Shown here piece by piece: positions 9,073 through 17,945 of a stretch of DNA of 64,000 bases. The first letter of the stretch is position 1; each line of letters opens with the position of its first letter. Made by a program: the position numbers and the translations under genes. The stretch is from an uncultured Sphingomonadaceae bacterium. Lineage in GTDB: Bacteria; Pseudomonadota; Alphaproteobacteria; Sphingomonadales; Sphingomonadaceae. A model generated the notes under the pieces. That model made no database searches. It was not told where the DNA came from and saw only the letters and a list, made by a program, of their open reading frames with translations. The stretch covers positions 21,187 through 85,186 of the forward strand of contig CADCVW010000030.1 of the NCBI GenBank assembly GCA_902806235.1. The letters are read 5' to 3'.

Positions 9073-9245
9073 TTCCCTCTCCCCTTCAGGGGAGAGGAGC
9101 GAGACTTAGCAGCTTGCTGCTTAGTCGCAGCGGAGAGGGGTTGCTGCGCTCAAATAGAAGGGACCGAGCCTGTCGGCTCGGCCCCTCTCCCAACCCTTAG
9201 CGGCCCGGGAAGCTCGTCCCTGCGCCCCTGAAAGGGAAAGGTCTA
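9073..9245. repeat. Second intergenic palindromic repeat element, same family as 7871-8015
   Basis: ccctctccccttcaggggagagg ... gcagcggagaggggttg ... cccctgaaagggaaagg. Confidence 0.65.
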
Positions 9246-9250
9246 AAGCC

Positions 9251-10573
9251 TCACCGCCCCGCGGCGCGCCGCCCGCCGCCGCCGCTGGAGCTGCCGCCCC
9301 GCCGCGGCCCGCGCGAAGCGCCCATCGGCGTCGGCTGGAAGCGGCGGCGGTCGGGACGCCCGCCGCCGTGCTCGCGCCGCTCGGGACGGGCGTCCTCGAC
9401 CGGCGGGCCAATCCGGCTGTTCCTGATCCGCTCGGCTTCCGCCGCGAAGCTCGCCGGCAGCGGCACCGCCGCGATCTTGCGTCGCGTCAGCTTCTCAATG
9501 TCGCGCAGGAACGGCCGCTCGTCGTCCGCGCAGAAGGCGACGGCGATGCCGTCCGCGCCCGCCCGGGCGGTGCGCCCGATGCGGTGGACGTACTGCTCCG
9601 GCACGTTGGGCAACTCGAAGTTGAAGACGTGGGACACGCCGGGCACGTCGATGCCGCGCGCGGCGATGTCCGTCGCCACCAGGATCGGCGTCTGTCCGGA
9701 ACGGAACGCGCCCAGCGCGCGCTCGCGCTGCGGCTGGCTCTTGTTACCGTGGATGGCGTTGCTCTCGATGCCGTTGGCGGCGAGCAGCTTCACCACACGG
9801 TCCGCGCCGTGCTTGGTCCGGGTGAAAATCAGCGCCCGCTCGATCTCCTCGCGCTGGAGGAGGAGGGTGAGCAGCGCCTGCTTCTCCGCCTGATTAACGA
9901 AGGTCACGCTCTGGTCGACGCGCTCGGCGGTCGTCGCGGTCGGCGCCACCGACACTTCGGCCGGATCGCGCAGGTACTTGTCGGCCAGGTCTTTGATCGC
10001 CGGCGGCATGGTGGCGGAGAAGAACAGGCTCTGCCGCTCCTTGGGCACCAGCCGGCTGATCGCGCGCAGCGCGTGGATGAAGCCGAGGTCGAGCATCTGG
10101 TCGGCCTCGTCGAGGACGAGGATCTCAACGTGGCGCAGTTCCAGCGCGTTCTGCTCGACGAGGTCGAGCAGGCGGCCGGGCGTGGCAACGAGGATGTCGA
10201 CGCCGCGCAGCAGCGTCTGCCGGTCGCGGTGGACGGAAGTGCCGCCGACCACGGTGGCGACCGAAAGGTTGCCGAATCGGCCGTAAGCGCGCGCGCTGTC
10301 GGCGATCTGCCCGGCGAGCTCGCGGGTCGGCGCGAGCACCAGCATCCGGCAGCTGCGCGGCATCGGCTTCTTGGCGGACGCGACGAGCCGCTCGATGGCG
10401 GGCAGCACGAATGCCGCGGTCTTGCCGGTGCCCGTCTGCGCGATGCCGAGCAGGTCGCGGCCGCTCAGGATCGGCGGGATCGCTTGGCGCTGGATGGGGG
10501 TGGGGACGATGTAGCCCTTGGCGGCGAGCGCCTGGAGCGCGGGCTGCGACAGCCCGAGTTGGTCGAAGGACAT
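9251..10573 (-). CDS. DEAD-box ATP-dependent RNA helicase (RhlE-like)
   Basis: AQTGTGKTAAF, PTRELAGQI, DEADQMLDLGF, SAT, HRIGRTARAG motifs. Confidence 0.95.
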   Translation of the reverse strand: MSFDQLGLSQPALQALAAKGYIVPTPIQRQAIPPILSGRDLLGIAQTGTGKTAAFVLPAIERLVASAKKPMPRSCRMLVLAPTRELAGQIADSARAYGRFGNLSVATVVGGTSVHRDRQTLLRGVDILVATPGRLLDLVEQNALELRHVEILVLDEADQMLDLGFIHALRAISRLVPKERQSLFFSATMPPAIKDLADKYLRDPAEVSVAPTATTAERVDQSVTFVNQAEKQALLTLLLQREEIERALIFTRTKHGADRVVKLLAANGIESNAIHGNKSQPQRERALGAFRSGQTPILVATDIAARGIDVPGVSHVFNFELPNVPEQYVHRIGRTARAGADGIAVAFCADDERPFLRDIEKLTRRKIAAVPLPASFAAEAERIRNSRIGPPVEDARPERREHGGGRPDRRRFQPTPMGASRGPRRGGSSSGGGGRRAAGR

Positions 10574-10892
10574 GGAAGAACTCGCATAAAGTCCGGCGCT
10601 CCGCGGCGGCCGAAGGCGCGCGCACGAAGGGCGGGGTCATGAATGACGACCCGCGTGATAGGGAAGCCGGGAAAGCGACGCGGAGCCGAGGCCGCACGGG
10701 CCCGATCACGCTGCACGATGTGCGTCGCTGGTGGAGAGATGGCGGTTTCGTCGTCGCACGTCAAGGCGGACATTCGCGCGGCCTTGTCCCTGGGCTATTC
10801 ACGTATATACAAGATATCGGGACAACCGGAGGAAGGCGTCATGAACCATCGGACTCGTTCCCCGATCGGGGAGTCTTCCAGAGTGGATAGGA

Positions 10893-11174
10893 ATGAACGT
10901 CAGCTTCGACCCGGCCAAGCGCGAGGTCGTCCTGCGGGAGCGCGGACTCCACGTCGCTGACGTTGAAGCGATCTCTGTCGGCTTTCATCTCACCCGCCGC
11001 GACGACCGCCACAGCGAGGCGGAGGAGCGGTTCATTTCCGTCGGCGCGCTGCGCGATGAAGTCGTGATGGTCGTCTGGACGGAGCGGGAAGGCGGACGCC
11101 GCATCGTCACCATGTGGAAAGCCAATGAACGCGAACGAACAGCTTATCACCGGCAACGCGAGCGATCCGGCTGA
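10893..11174 (+). CDS. brnT: BrnT family toxin
   Basis: FDPAKREVVLRERGLHVADVEAI...RFISVGALRDEVVMVVWTEREGGRRIVTMWKANERER; overlaps BrnA-like ORF. Confidence 0.85.
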   Translation: MNVSFDPAKREVVLRERGLHVADVEAISVGFHLTRRDDRHSEAEERFISVGALRDEVVMVVWTEREGGRRIVTMWKANERERTAYHRQRERSG

Positions 11175-11385
11175 GACCAAGCCAGAGCTCGACGAGGCGT
11201 GGTTCGAGAAAGCTGACGCTTTTTTCGGTCCCAAGCTCGTCCGCCGCGGGCGGCCCCGCTCGGAGAGCCCGAAGCGAGCCGTGTCCCTGCGGCTCGACGC
11301 GGAGGTGGTGGACTGGTTCAGGCGTTCCGGCGCGGGCTGGCAGACGCGCATGAACGACGAGCTGCGCAAGGCAGCGGGGCTCTAG
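11125..11385 (+). CDS. brnA: BrnA family antitoxin
   Basis: AWFEKADAFFGPKLVRRGRPRSESPKRAVSLRLDAEVVDWFRRSGAGWQTRMNDELRKAA. Confidence 0.88.
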   Translation: MNANEQLITGNASDPAETKPELDEAWFEKADAFFGPKLVRRGRPRSESPKRAVSLRLDAEVVDWFRRSGAGWQTRMNDELRKAAGL

Positions 11386-13142
11386 GCCTCCACCGCGCCG
11401 AAGTCCGACGTCCGCCGCCGCGGCCCGTCGCGCGTGCGGTTGAGCGACTGGCGCACCCGGTCGAGCAGCTCGGACCGGCGGTAGGGCTTGCTGAGCACGT
11501 CCGACGAACGCCGCCGCGCGTCGTTTACCACCAGCTCCTCGTTGTAGCCGGTGGTGAGCAGCACGGGCATCTTCGGATCGCGCTCGGTCACCCGATCGGC
11601 GAGCCTCAGCCCGTTGATGCCGCCGGGCATAATAAGGTCGGTGAACAAGAGATCGAACCGCTTCCCCGCGTCGTGCGCCTCCTCAAACGCGGCCAGCCCC
11701 CGCTCGCCGTCCTCGGCGCAGGTCACGCGGTAGCCCGCGCCGCGCAGGATCTCGCAGGCGAGCTCCAGCACCTCAGCGCTGTCCTCTACCACCAGGATGT
11801 GCTCGGCGGGCGCTTCGTCCAGCTGGGCGATCGCCGGATGGTACTCGAGGCCGGTCGGCTCCTCGGCGGTGCGCGCGGCGGGCGCTTCGCGGGCGACCGG
11901 GAACAGCATGCGTACAGTGGTCCCGCGGCCGACCGCGCTGTCGATCTCCAGCCTGCCCCGCGACTGCCGCATGAAGCCGCTCGCCATCGCGAGCCCGAGA
12001 CCCGTGCCCTTGCCCACGCCCTTGGTGGTGAAGAAGGGCTCGGTCGCGCGCTCGATCACTTCCGGCGGCATGCCCGATCCCTCGTCCGCCACCTCCAGCG
12101 CCAGATAGTCGCCCGGCTGCAGGTCGCCGGCAGAGCCATCGGCTAGCCGCGTCCGCCGCGCGCGCACCGCGACCGGGCTCCCGCCCGGCGACGCGTCCCG
12201 CGCGTTCATGACGATGTTGAGCAGCACCATCTCCAGCTGGTCGGGGTCGATCACCGCCGTCGGCAGCTCGGGCTCGACCTCCACGCTCAGCCGCACGTCG
12301 TTGCCGACCGAACTCTCCATCACCTCGCCGAAGTCGTCGAGCAGCGCGGCCATATCGGTCAGCCGCGGCTCCAGCCGCGTCTTGCGCGCGAAGGCGAGCA
12401 GCTGGCGGGTGAGCTTAGCCCCGCGCTCGGCCGCCGCCCGCGCGTTCTGCACGTAACGCTGCGACCGCGGGTCGTCCGTGCGCATGCCCAGCAGTTCGAG
12501 GTTGCCGTTCACCACCTGCAGCAGGTTGTTGAAGTCATGAGCGAGCCCGGCGGTGAGCTGGCCGATCGCCTCCATTTTCTGCGCCTGGCGGAAGCTTTGC
12601 TCGATGTTGCGCCGCCGCGTCACGTCCAGCTGGCTGGCGAAGAAGTAGAGGAGCTTGCCGCAGGTGTCGTGCACCGGGCCGATGAACACAGCGTTCCAGA
12701 AGGGCGAGCCGTCGCGGCGGTAGTTCAGCATCTCAAGCGCGATCGAGCCCTTGGCGGCGACGGCGTCGCGCAGGTCGGCCACCGCGTTGCGGTCGGTCTG
12801 CGCACCCTGCAGGAAGCGGCAGTTGCGCCCGACCACCTCGCGCTCCTCGTAGCCGGTGAGGTCGAGGAACGCCTTGTTGGCGAAAACGATCGGGTTGTCG
12901 GGGATGTTGGGATCGGTGAGGATCATCGGCATCCGCGTCATCTCGATCGCGGCGAAGAACACGTTGCCGCGCGCCTCCAGCCCCGGCTCGGTGATCGTGC
13001 TCTCGCGCCAATGGTGCAGGCCCGACCGCTCGGTGGGCTCGTTCGCTCCCGTGTCCGCCGCGCCCATCGCGGGCACGCCCATGCTCCCCCCGCCGCCCTC
13101 GACGTCGAGGCGCGGCGTCTCCGGCTCGTCCTGATCCTTCAT
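11382..13142 (-). CDS. LOV-domain hybrid sensor histidine kinase with C-terminal receiver domain
   Basis: LOV signature GRNCRFLQG; HisKA GLAHDFNNLLQ; HATPase GTGLGLAMASGFM; REC LLFTDLIMPGG; start placed at internal ATG 13142. Confidence 0.92.
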   Translation of the reverse strand: MKDQDEPETPRLDVEGGGGSMGVPAMGAADTGANEPTERSGLHHWRESTITEPGLEARGNVFFAAIEMTRMPMILTDPNIPDNPIVFANKAFLDLTGYEEREVVGRNCRFLQGAQTDRNAVADLRDAVAAKGSIALEMLNYRRDGSPFWNAVFIGPVHDTCGKLLYFFASQLDVTRRRNIEQSFRQAQKMEAIGQLTAGLAHDFNNLLQVVNGNLELLGMRTDDPRSQRYVQNARAAAERGAKLTRQLLAFARKTRLEPRLTDMAALLDDFGEVMESSVGNDVRLSVEVEPELPTAVIDPDQLEMVLLNIVMNARDASPGGSPVAVRARRTRLADGSAGDLQPGDYLALEVADEGSGMPPEVIERATEPFFTTKGVGKGTGLGLAMASGFMRQSRGRLEIDSAVGRGTTVRMLFPVAREAPAARTAEEPTGLEYHPAIAQLDEAPAEHILVVEDSAEVLELACEILRGAGYRVTCAEDGERGLAAFEEAHDAGKRFDLLFTDLIMPGGINGLRLADRVTERDPKMPVLLTTGYNEELVVNDARRRSSDVLSKPYRRSELLDRVRQSLNRTRDGPRRRTSDFGAVEA

Positions 13143-13197
13143 CGGAATTGCCTTGCCGCCGCTGCGGCACCGGCGCAAGCGCCAGTCCAGAGCCGTC

Positions 13198-13524
13198 TTA
13201 GCCGCTAAACGCCGCCCGCGCCCGCTCCGCTTCCCGCCTGAGCGCCCCCGGCTCGCTTTCCGGCACCATGCGCCGGGTCTCGAACACCTCCACCGTTTCG
13301 AACAGCTCTTCGCGGAAATAAGGGTCGTCGGCGAGCGCGGCGTCCAGCGCGGCGCGGTCGGGCAGGTCGAACAGAAACAGGCTGCCCACCATGCGCCCGT
13401 CCTCCAGCAGCGGGCCGGAATAGATGATCGCGGCCTGCCGGTCGGCGATGAATTCAAGATGCTCGGCACGCAGCCGCAGCCGGAGGCTCGCGTCCTTGTC
13501 CCGCCCGATCACGACGAAGTGCAT
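13198..13524 (-). CDS. YciI family protein
   Basis: MHFVVIGRDKD...RLRAEHLEFI...YSGPLLEDGRMVGSLFLFDLPDRAALDAALADDPYF. Confidence 0.85.
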   Translation of the reverse strand: MHFVVIGRDKDASLRLRLRAEHLEFIADRQAAIIYSGPLLEDGRMVGSLFLFDLPDRAALDAALADDPYFREELFETVEVFETRRMVPESEPGALRREAERARAAFSG

Positions 13525-13574
13525 GGGAACGGCTCCTCTTTCCTACAGCCCCGCCGAGCGGTTATGGTCGCGGC

Positions 13575-13703
13575 ATGGCGCAGCGCACCGACTCCCGCAA
13601 CCCGGCCCCCCGCGGCGCCGGGCGGGGGGAGAGTTTCATTCCTCCCTGGACCTTCGGGACCGTCGTCCCGGATCGGGACGCGGTTCGCGCGGAGCTTCCG
13701 TGA
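13575..13703 (+). CDS. Candidate 42-aa small protein translationally coupled to recJ
   Basis: MAQRTDSRNPAPRGAGRGESFIPPWTFGTVVPDRDAVRAELP*; TGA 13701-13703 overlaps recJ GTG 13700 (GTGA). Confidence 0.4.
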   Translation: MAQRTDSRNPAPRGAGRGESFIPPWTFGTVVPDRDAVRAELP

Positions 13704-15469
13704 GCCACGTCGTCGGCGTTACCGCCTCCATCCTCGGCCGGGCATGGCGCTGGCGCGGCGCGGCTGCCGACGGGCGCGACGAGGGCTTCCGCCCCGACGA
13801 CCTCGTCGACCAGTTGCTGCTCGCCCGCGGCGTCGAACGGGGCGCGCTGGACGCCCACCGGACGCCCACGCTGCGCTCCTTCATGCCCGACCCGTCCTTG
13901 TTCCGCGACATGGACCGCGCGGCCGAGCGGATTGCCGACGCGCTCGCGCGGGCTGAGCGGGTCACGGTGTTCGGCGACTACGACGTGGACGGCGCGACCT
14001 CGGCGGCGCTGATGGTGCGCCTGCTCCGCGCGCTCGGCGGGGATCCGGGAGTCTACATCCCCGACCGGCTGACGGAGGGCTACGGCCCCGGCGGCGCGGC
14101 GCTGGTCGCGCTCAAGGCCGCGGGCACCGACCTCGTCGTCACCGTCGATTGCGGCGCGCAGGCCTTCGACGCGCTGCAGGAGGCGAAGGCTGCAGGGCTC
14201 GACGTGGTGGTGGTCGACCACCACAAGTGCGCCGCCGCATTGCCGGTCGCCCACGCGCTGGTGAACCCCAACCGGCTCGACCAGTGCGACGAGGGCGCGA
14301 GCCACGGCCACCTAGCCGCGGTGGGCGTTGCCTTCCTGCTCGGCGCCGCACTGCTGCGGGTGCTCCGCGGGCGGGGCTGGTTCATGGACCGGCCGGAGCC
14401 CAAGCTCCTCGAGCTGCTCGACCTCGTCGCCTTGGGCACAGTCGCCGACGTCGCCTCGCTCCGTGGCCTCAACCGCGCCTTCGTCACTCAAGGCCTCAAG
14501 GTCATGGCGAACCGCCGCAACGTCGGGCTGGACGCGCTGATCACCGCCTCCAGGCTCACCCGCGCGCCGCTCTGCTCCGACCTCGGCTTCGCCTTGGGGC
14601 CGCGCATCAACGCCGGCGGCCGCGTCGGCCGGTCGGACCTCGGGGTCCGCCTGCTCACCACCGACGACCCCGACGAGGCGCGCGCCATCGCGAGCGAGCT
14701 CGACCGCCTGAATGAGGAACGGCGCGGGATCGAAGCGGTGGTGCTGGAGGAAGCGCTGCGCGCTGCCGAAGGGCAAGGGAACAGGGCGGTCGCGCTCGTC
14801 GCCGGGCGCGGCTGGCACCCCGGCGTGATCGGCATCGTCGCCAGCCGGCTCAAGGAGAAACTCGACCGCCCGGCGCTGGTCGTCGCGCTCGGCAACGACG
14901 GGCTAGGCAAGGGTTCGGGGCGGAGCATCGCGGCCGTCGACCTCGGCGCCGCCGTGCTCGCCGCCAAGGAGAGCGGGCTGCTTTTGGCAGGCGGCGGCCA
15001 TCCGATGGCCGCGGGCCTCACCGTCGAGGCGGGGCGGGTGGACGCGCTCCAAACCTATTTGGAGGAGCGGCTAGAGGCTGACGTGGCTGCCGCCCGGACA
15101 GGCAAGAGCCTGTCCTTCGACGCCGTGCTCAGCGTGGGCGGCGTCACCCCCGAGTTCGCCGACGCCCTTGAGCGCGGCGGCCCTTACGGCCAGGGCTGGC
15201 CCGCGCCGCGCGTCGCCTGCGGGCCGGTGCAGGTGGTCAAGGCGGACGTGGTCGGCAACGGCCACCTCCGCGCGATCGTCGCGGGCCGCGACGGGCGGCG
15301 GCTGAAAGCGGTCGCCTTCCGCCAGGCGGATACACCGCTCGGCCACGCCGTGCTGGGCGCGGGAAGCACCCGACGCCTGTGGCTTGCGGGCAAAGTGAAG
15401 CGCGACGACTGGAACGGGCGGGTCGGGGCCGAGCTGCACATGGACGACGCCGCCTGGGCTGACGCTTGA
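13700..15469 (+). CDS. recJ: Single-stranded-DNA-specific exonuclease RecJ
   Basis: VFGDYDVDGATSAAL, VDHHK, LGPRINAGGRVG, GGGHPMAAGLTV. Confidence 0.95.
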   Translation: MSHVVGVTASILGRAWRWRGAAADGRDEGFRPDDLVDQLLLARGVERGALDAHRTPTLRSFMPDPSLFRDMDRAAERIADALARAERVTVFGDYDVDGATSAALMVRLLRALGGDPGVYIPDRLTEGYGPGGAALVALKAAGTDLVVTVDCGAQAFDALQEAKAAGLDVVVVDHHKCAAALPVAHALVNPNRLDQCDEGASHGHLAAVGVAFLLGAALLRVLRGRGWFMDRPEPKLLELLDLVALGTVADVASLRGLNRAFVTQGLKVMANRRNVGLDALITASRLTRAPLCSDLGFALGPRINAGGRVGRSDLGVRLLTTDDPDEARAIASELDRLNEERRGIEAVVLEEALRAAEGQGNRAVALVAGRGWHPGVIGIVASRLKEKLDRPALVVALGNDGLGKGSGRSIAAVDLGAAVLAAKESGLLLAGGGHPMAAGLTVEAGRVDALQTYLEERLEADVAAARTGKSLSFDAVLSVGGVTPEFADALERGGPYGQGWPAPRVACGPVQVVKADVVGNGHLRAIVAGRDGRRLKAVAFRQADTPLGHAVLGAGSTRRLWLAGKVKRDDWNGRVGAELHMDDAAWADA

Positions 15470-15508
15470 CCGGGCGGGGGCAGGGTGGTTATGCCCGCCC
15501 GCGCTGAC

Positions 15509-15583
15509 GGCCCCTTCGTCTAGCGGTTAGGACGCGGCCCTTTCACGGCTGAAACACGGGTTCGATTCCCGTAGGGGTCACCA
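15509..15583 (+). tRNA. tRNA-Glu (anticodon TTC), CCA encoded
   Basis: GGCCCCTTCGTCTAGCGGTTAGGACGCGGCCCTTTCACGGCTGAAACACGGGTTCGATTCCCGTAGGGGTCACCA; acceptor, anticodon and T arms fold by eye. Confidence 0.95.
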
Positions 15584-15593
15584 GGGCGTTAGC

Positions 15594-16616
15594 TCAGCCC
15601 AGCAGGAGTAGCGCCGCCCCAGCTGACAGCGCCAGCGCGGCCGAGGTGGCGAGCGCGATCACCAGCAACGGCTTCGGCCCCGCCTTCAGCAGCTCGCCCA
15701 TCGGCGACAGGATGCCCGTCGCCGCCACCGCGCACGCCAGCAGCGCCGCCGCCGCCTGGCCTGCCGCGACGCCGGCCGCCGCGGGCACCGCCCCCATGGA
15801 GTTGGCGGCCGCGACGAGGAAGAAGCCCACCACGAACCACGGCAGGCCGATGCCGCGCGTCGTCCCTCGCTCGCCGCGCGGCAGGAAAAGCGCCACGATC
15901 GCCAGCACCGGCGCGAGCAGCGCCACCCGCGCCAGCTTGACGATCGCCGCCGTCTCCCCGGCTTCCGTGCTATACGAGTAGCCCGCCCCCAGCGCCTGCG
16001 CGACGTCGTGGATCGCCGCGCCGAGCATAAAGCCGGCGGCGCGGTCGCTTAAGCCGAGCTGCAGCGCGAAGGCGGGGTAGGCAACCATCGCCAGCGAGCT
16101 CGCCGCCGAGATGCCGACCAGCACCAGCGCCAGCCGCGCCTGCCCCGCGCGGCGTTCGCCCAGCGTGGTGGCGAGCGCGAGCGCGGCCGAGGCCCCACAG
16201 ATCGCCACGGCCCCGCCCGCGAGCGCGCCGAACGCGCTCCCCTGGCCGAGCGCGCGGCTCGCCGCCACGCCCGCGCCCATCGTCAGCGCGACGATGAGGA
16301 GGATGGCGATCAGCGCCTCCGGCCCCAATGCGAGCATGTCGCCCAGCGTCACCCGCGCGCCCACCAGCACGATCCCCGAGCGCAGCAGCGTCCGCGACGC
16401 GAAGCCGAGCCCCACCCGCAGCCGCTTGTCGTGGCCGAGGAAGTTTAGCGCCAGCCCGATCAGCAGGCTCATCAGCGTCAGCGGCGCGCCGTAGTGCTCG
16501 GACAGGTAGGCCGCGGCCAGGGTCGCCAGTGCCGCCACGATCAGCCCGGGGACGTAGTCGCGCCACGTCGTCTCGGGCGGCGGCGCGATGTCGCCGTACA
16601 AGTCCGCGGCCATCAT
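15594..16616 (-). CDS. YeiH family putative sulfate/sulfite exporter (PSE family)
   Basis: Polytopic; GLALNFLGHDKRLRVGLGFASRTLLRSGIVLVGARV, GGAVAICGASAALALA, AAIHDVAQALGAGY. Confidence 0.88.
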   Translation of the reverse strand: MMAADLYGDIAPPPETTWRDYVPGLIVAALATLAAAYLSEHYGAPLTLMSLLIGLALNFLGHDKRLRVGLGFASRTLLRSGIVLVGARVTLGDMLALGPEALIAILLIVALTMGAGVAASRALGQGSAFGALAGGAVAICGASAALALATTLGERRAGQARLALVLVGISAASSLAMVAYPAFALQLGLSDRAAGFMLGAAIHDVAQALGAGYSYSTEAGETAAIVKLARVALLAPVLAIVALFLPRGERGTTRGIGLPWFVVGFFLVAAANSMGAVPAAAGVAAGQAAAALLACAVAATGILSPMGELLKAGPKPLLVIALATSAALALSAGAALLLLG

Positions 16617-16675
16617 TGTCCCGGTCCCCGGCGCGGCCGGCCGCGTGCTCGTCTCCAGGCGACCCGCTCCGCTCG

Positions 16676-17938
16676 CTACGCTTCCGCCCTGACGATCCGC
16701 GGCAGGAGCAGCCGCAGCCAGCCGAAGGCGAGCAGGTAGGAGACCGCGGCGAAGGCGAACAGCGGGGTGTACCCGACGTCCGCCGTCAAGGCGTTGCCCG
16801 TGATCCACACGATCGCCATGCCGCCGAGGTTGCCGACGAACGCGCCCAGCGCGGTGACGCGGCCGACGGCGGCGCGCGGGAAGACGTCCGTGATGATGGA
16901 GAACAGGGTCAGGCTGAAGCCCTGGTGGCCGGCGAGCACCACGCCCATCATCACCGCCACCGGCCAGAAGCTGTTCAGCGCCAGCACCGCGGGCACGGGC
17001 AGCACGATGAGGGCGGAGACGAGGAGCACGCCCTTTCTGACGCGGTCCACGGGCACGCCGCGCTCCAGCAGGCGGGTGGACAAAGAGCCGGCCAGGAGCG
17101 CGCCGAGCGCCGAGCCCGCGAAGGCGATGGCGAGCGGCACCGCGAGATCCGTCGTGGAGAGCCCGAACTCGCGGCGGTAGAAATCGGGCAGCCAGAAGTT
17201 GAGCAGCCACCAGGTCGCGTCCGAGAGCGCCTTGGCGCCCAAGATCGCCCAAGTCGCACGCTGCGCGAGGATGCGGCCGATCGGCTCCCGCCGGTCATCG
17301 TGCGCCTGCCCGTCGCTCGCGACGTCGCCCGCGTCGAAGCGGACGCCGCGGGCGACGACGAGCCAAGCCGCCAGCACCACGAAGCCCGCAACCCCGGCGA
17401 CAACCAATGCGCCGCGCCAGCCGTAGGCCGCGGCGAGCGGCGGGATGAGGAAGGGCATGGCGATCGTGCCCGCGCTGGCGAGCGCGGTGCCCAGCCCGAT
17501 GGCGAGCGAGCGGCGGTTCGGCGCGAACAGGGTAGCGACCGTCTTGATGCTCAGCGGCGTCTGCACCGCCTCCGTCGCACCCAGGCCCACGCGGGCCGCG
17601 ACCACCTGCGCGCCCGTCCGCGCCCAACCGTGCAGCAGCGCGGCGAGGCTCCAGGCGGCGACGCCAACCACCATCGCCCGGCGCACGCCCAGTCGGTCGA
17701 TGAGCCAGCCGGTGAACAGGAAGGACATGGCCGCCGAGAACTGCGTCAGCGCCGCGAGCCGGCCGAAGTCGGCGTCGGTCCAGCCGAAGTCGGCGGACAT
17801 GTCAGGTTTCAGGATGGCGATGATCGGCCGGTCCATCGCGTTGAACACGCCCGCCACGCACAGCAGCCCGAACAGAATCCAGGCGCGCAACCCGGGGACG
17901 GCCTGCGCCGTTCCCGGGCTTGAGATGTTCGTGGCCAC
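16676..17938 (-). CDS. MFS transporter
   Basis: 12-TM pattern; GWLIDRLGVRRAM, NAMDRPIIAILKPDMSADFGWTDADFG. Confidence 0.88.
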   Translation of the reverse strand: MATNISSPGTAQAVPGLRAWILFGLLCVAGVFNAMDRPIIAILKPDMSADFGWTDADFGRLAALTQFSAAMSFLFTGWLIDRLGVRRAMVVGVAAWSLAALLHGWARTGAQVVAARVGLGATEAVQTPLSIKTVATLFAPNRRSLAIGLGTALASAGTIAMPFLIPPLAAAYGWRGALVVAGVAGFVVLAAWLVVARGVRFDAGDVASDGQAHDDRREPIGRILAQRATWAILGAKALSDATWWLLNFWLPDFYRREFGLSTTDLAVPLAIAFAGSALGALLAGSLSTRLLERGVPVDRVRKGVLLVSALIVLPVPAVLALNSFWPVAVMMGVVLAGHQGFSLTLFSIITDVFPRAAVGRVTALGAFVGNLGGMAIVWITGNALTADVGYTPLFAFAAVSYLLAFGWLRLLLPRIVRAEA

Positions 17939-17945
17939 CGCTACG

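Noticed and set aside
9368-10642. 424-aa plus-strand ORF opposite the DEAD-box helicase
   Set aside because: Antisense artefact.
16328-17923. 531-aa plus-strand ORF opposite the MFS gene
   Set aside because: Antisense GC artefact; composition unlike real proteins.
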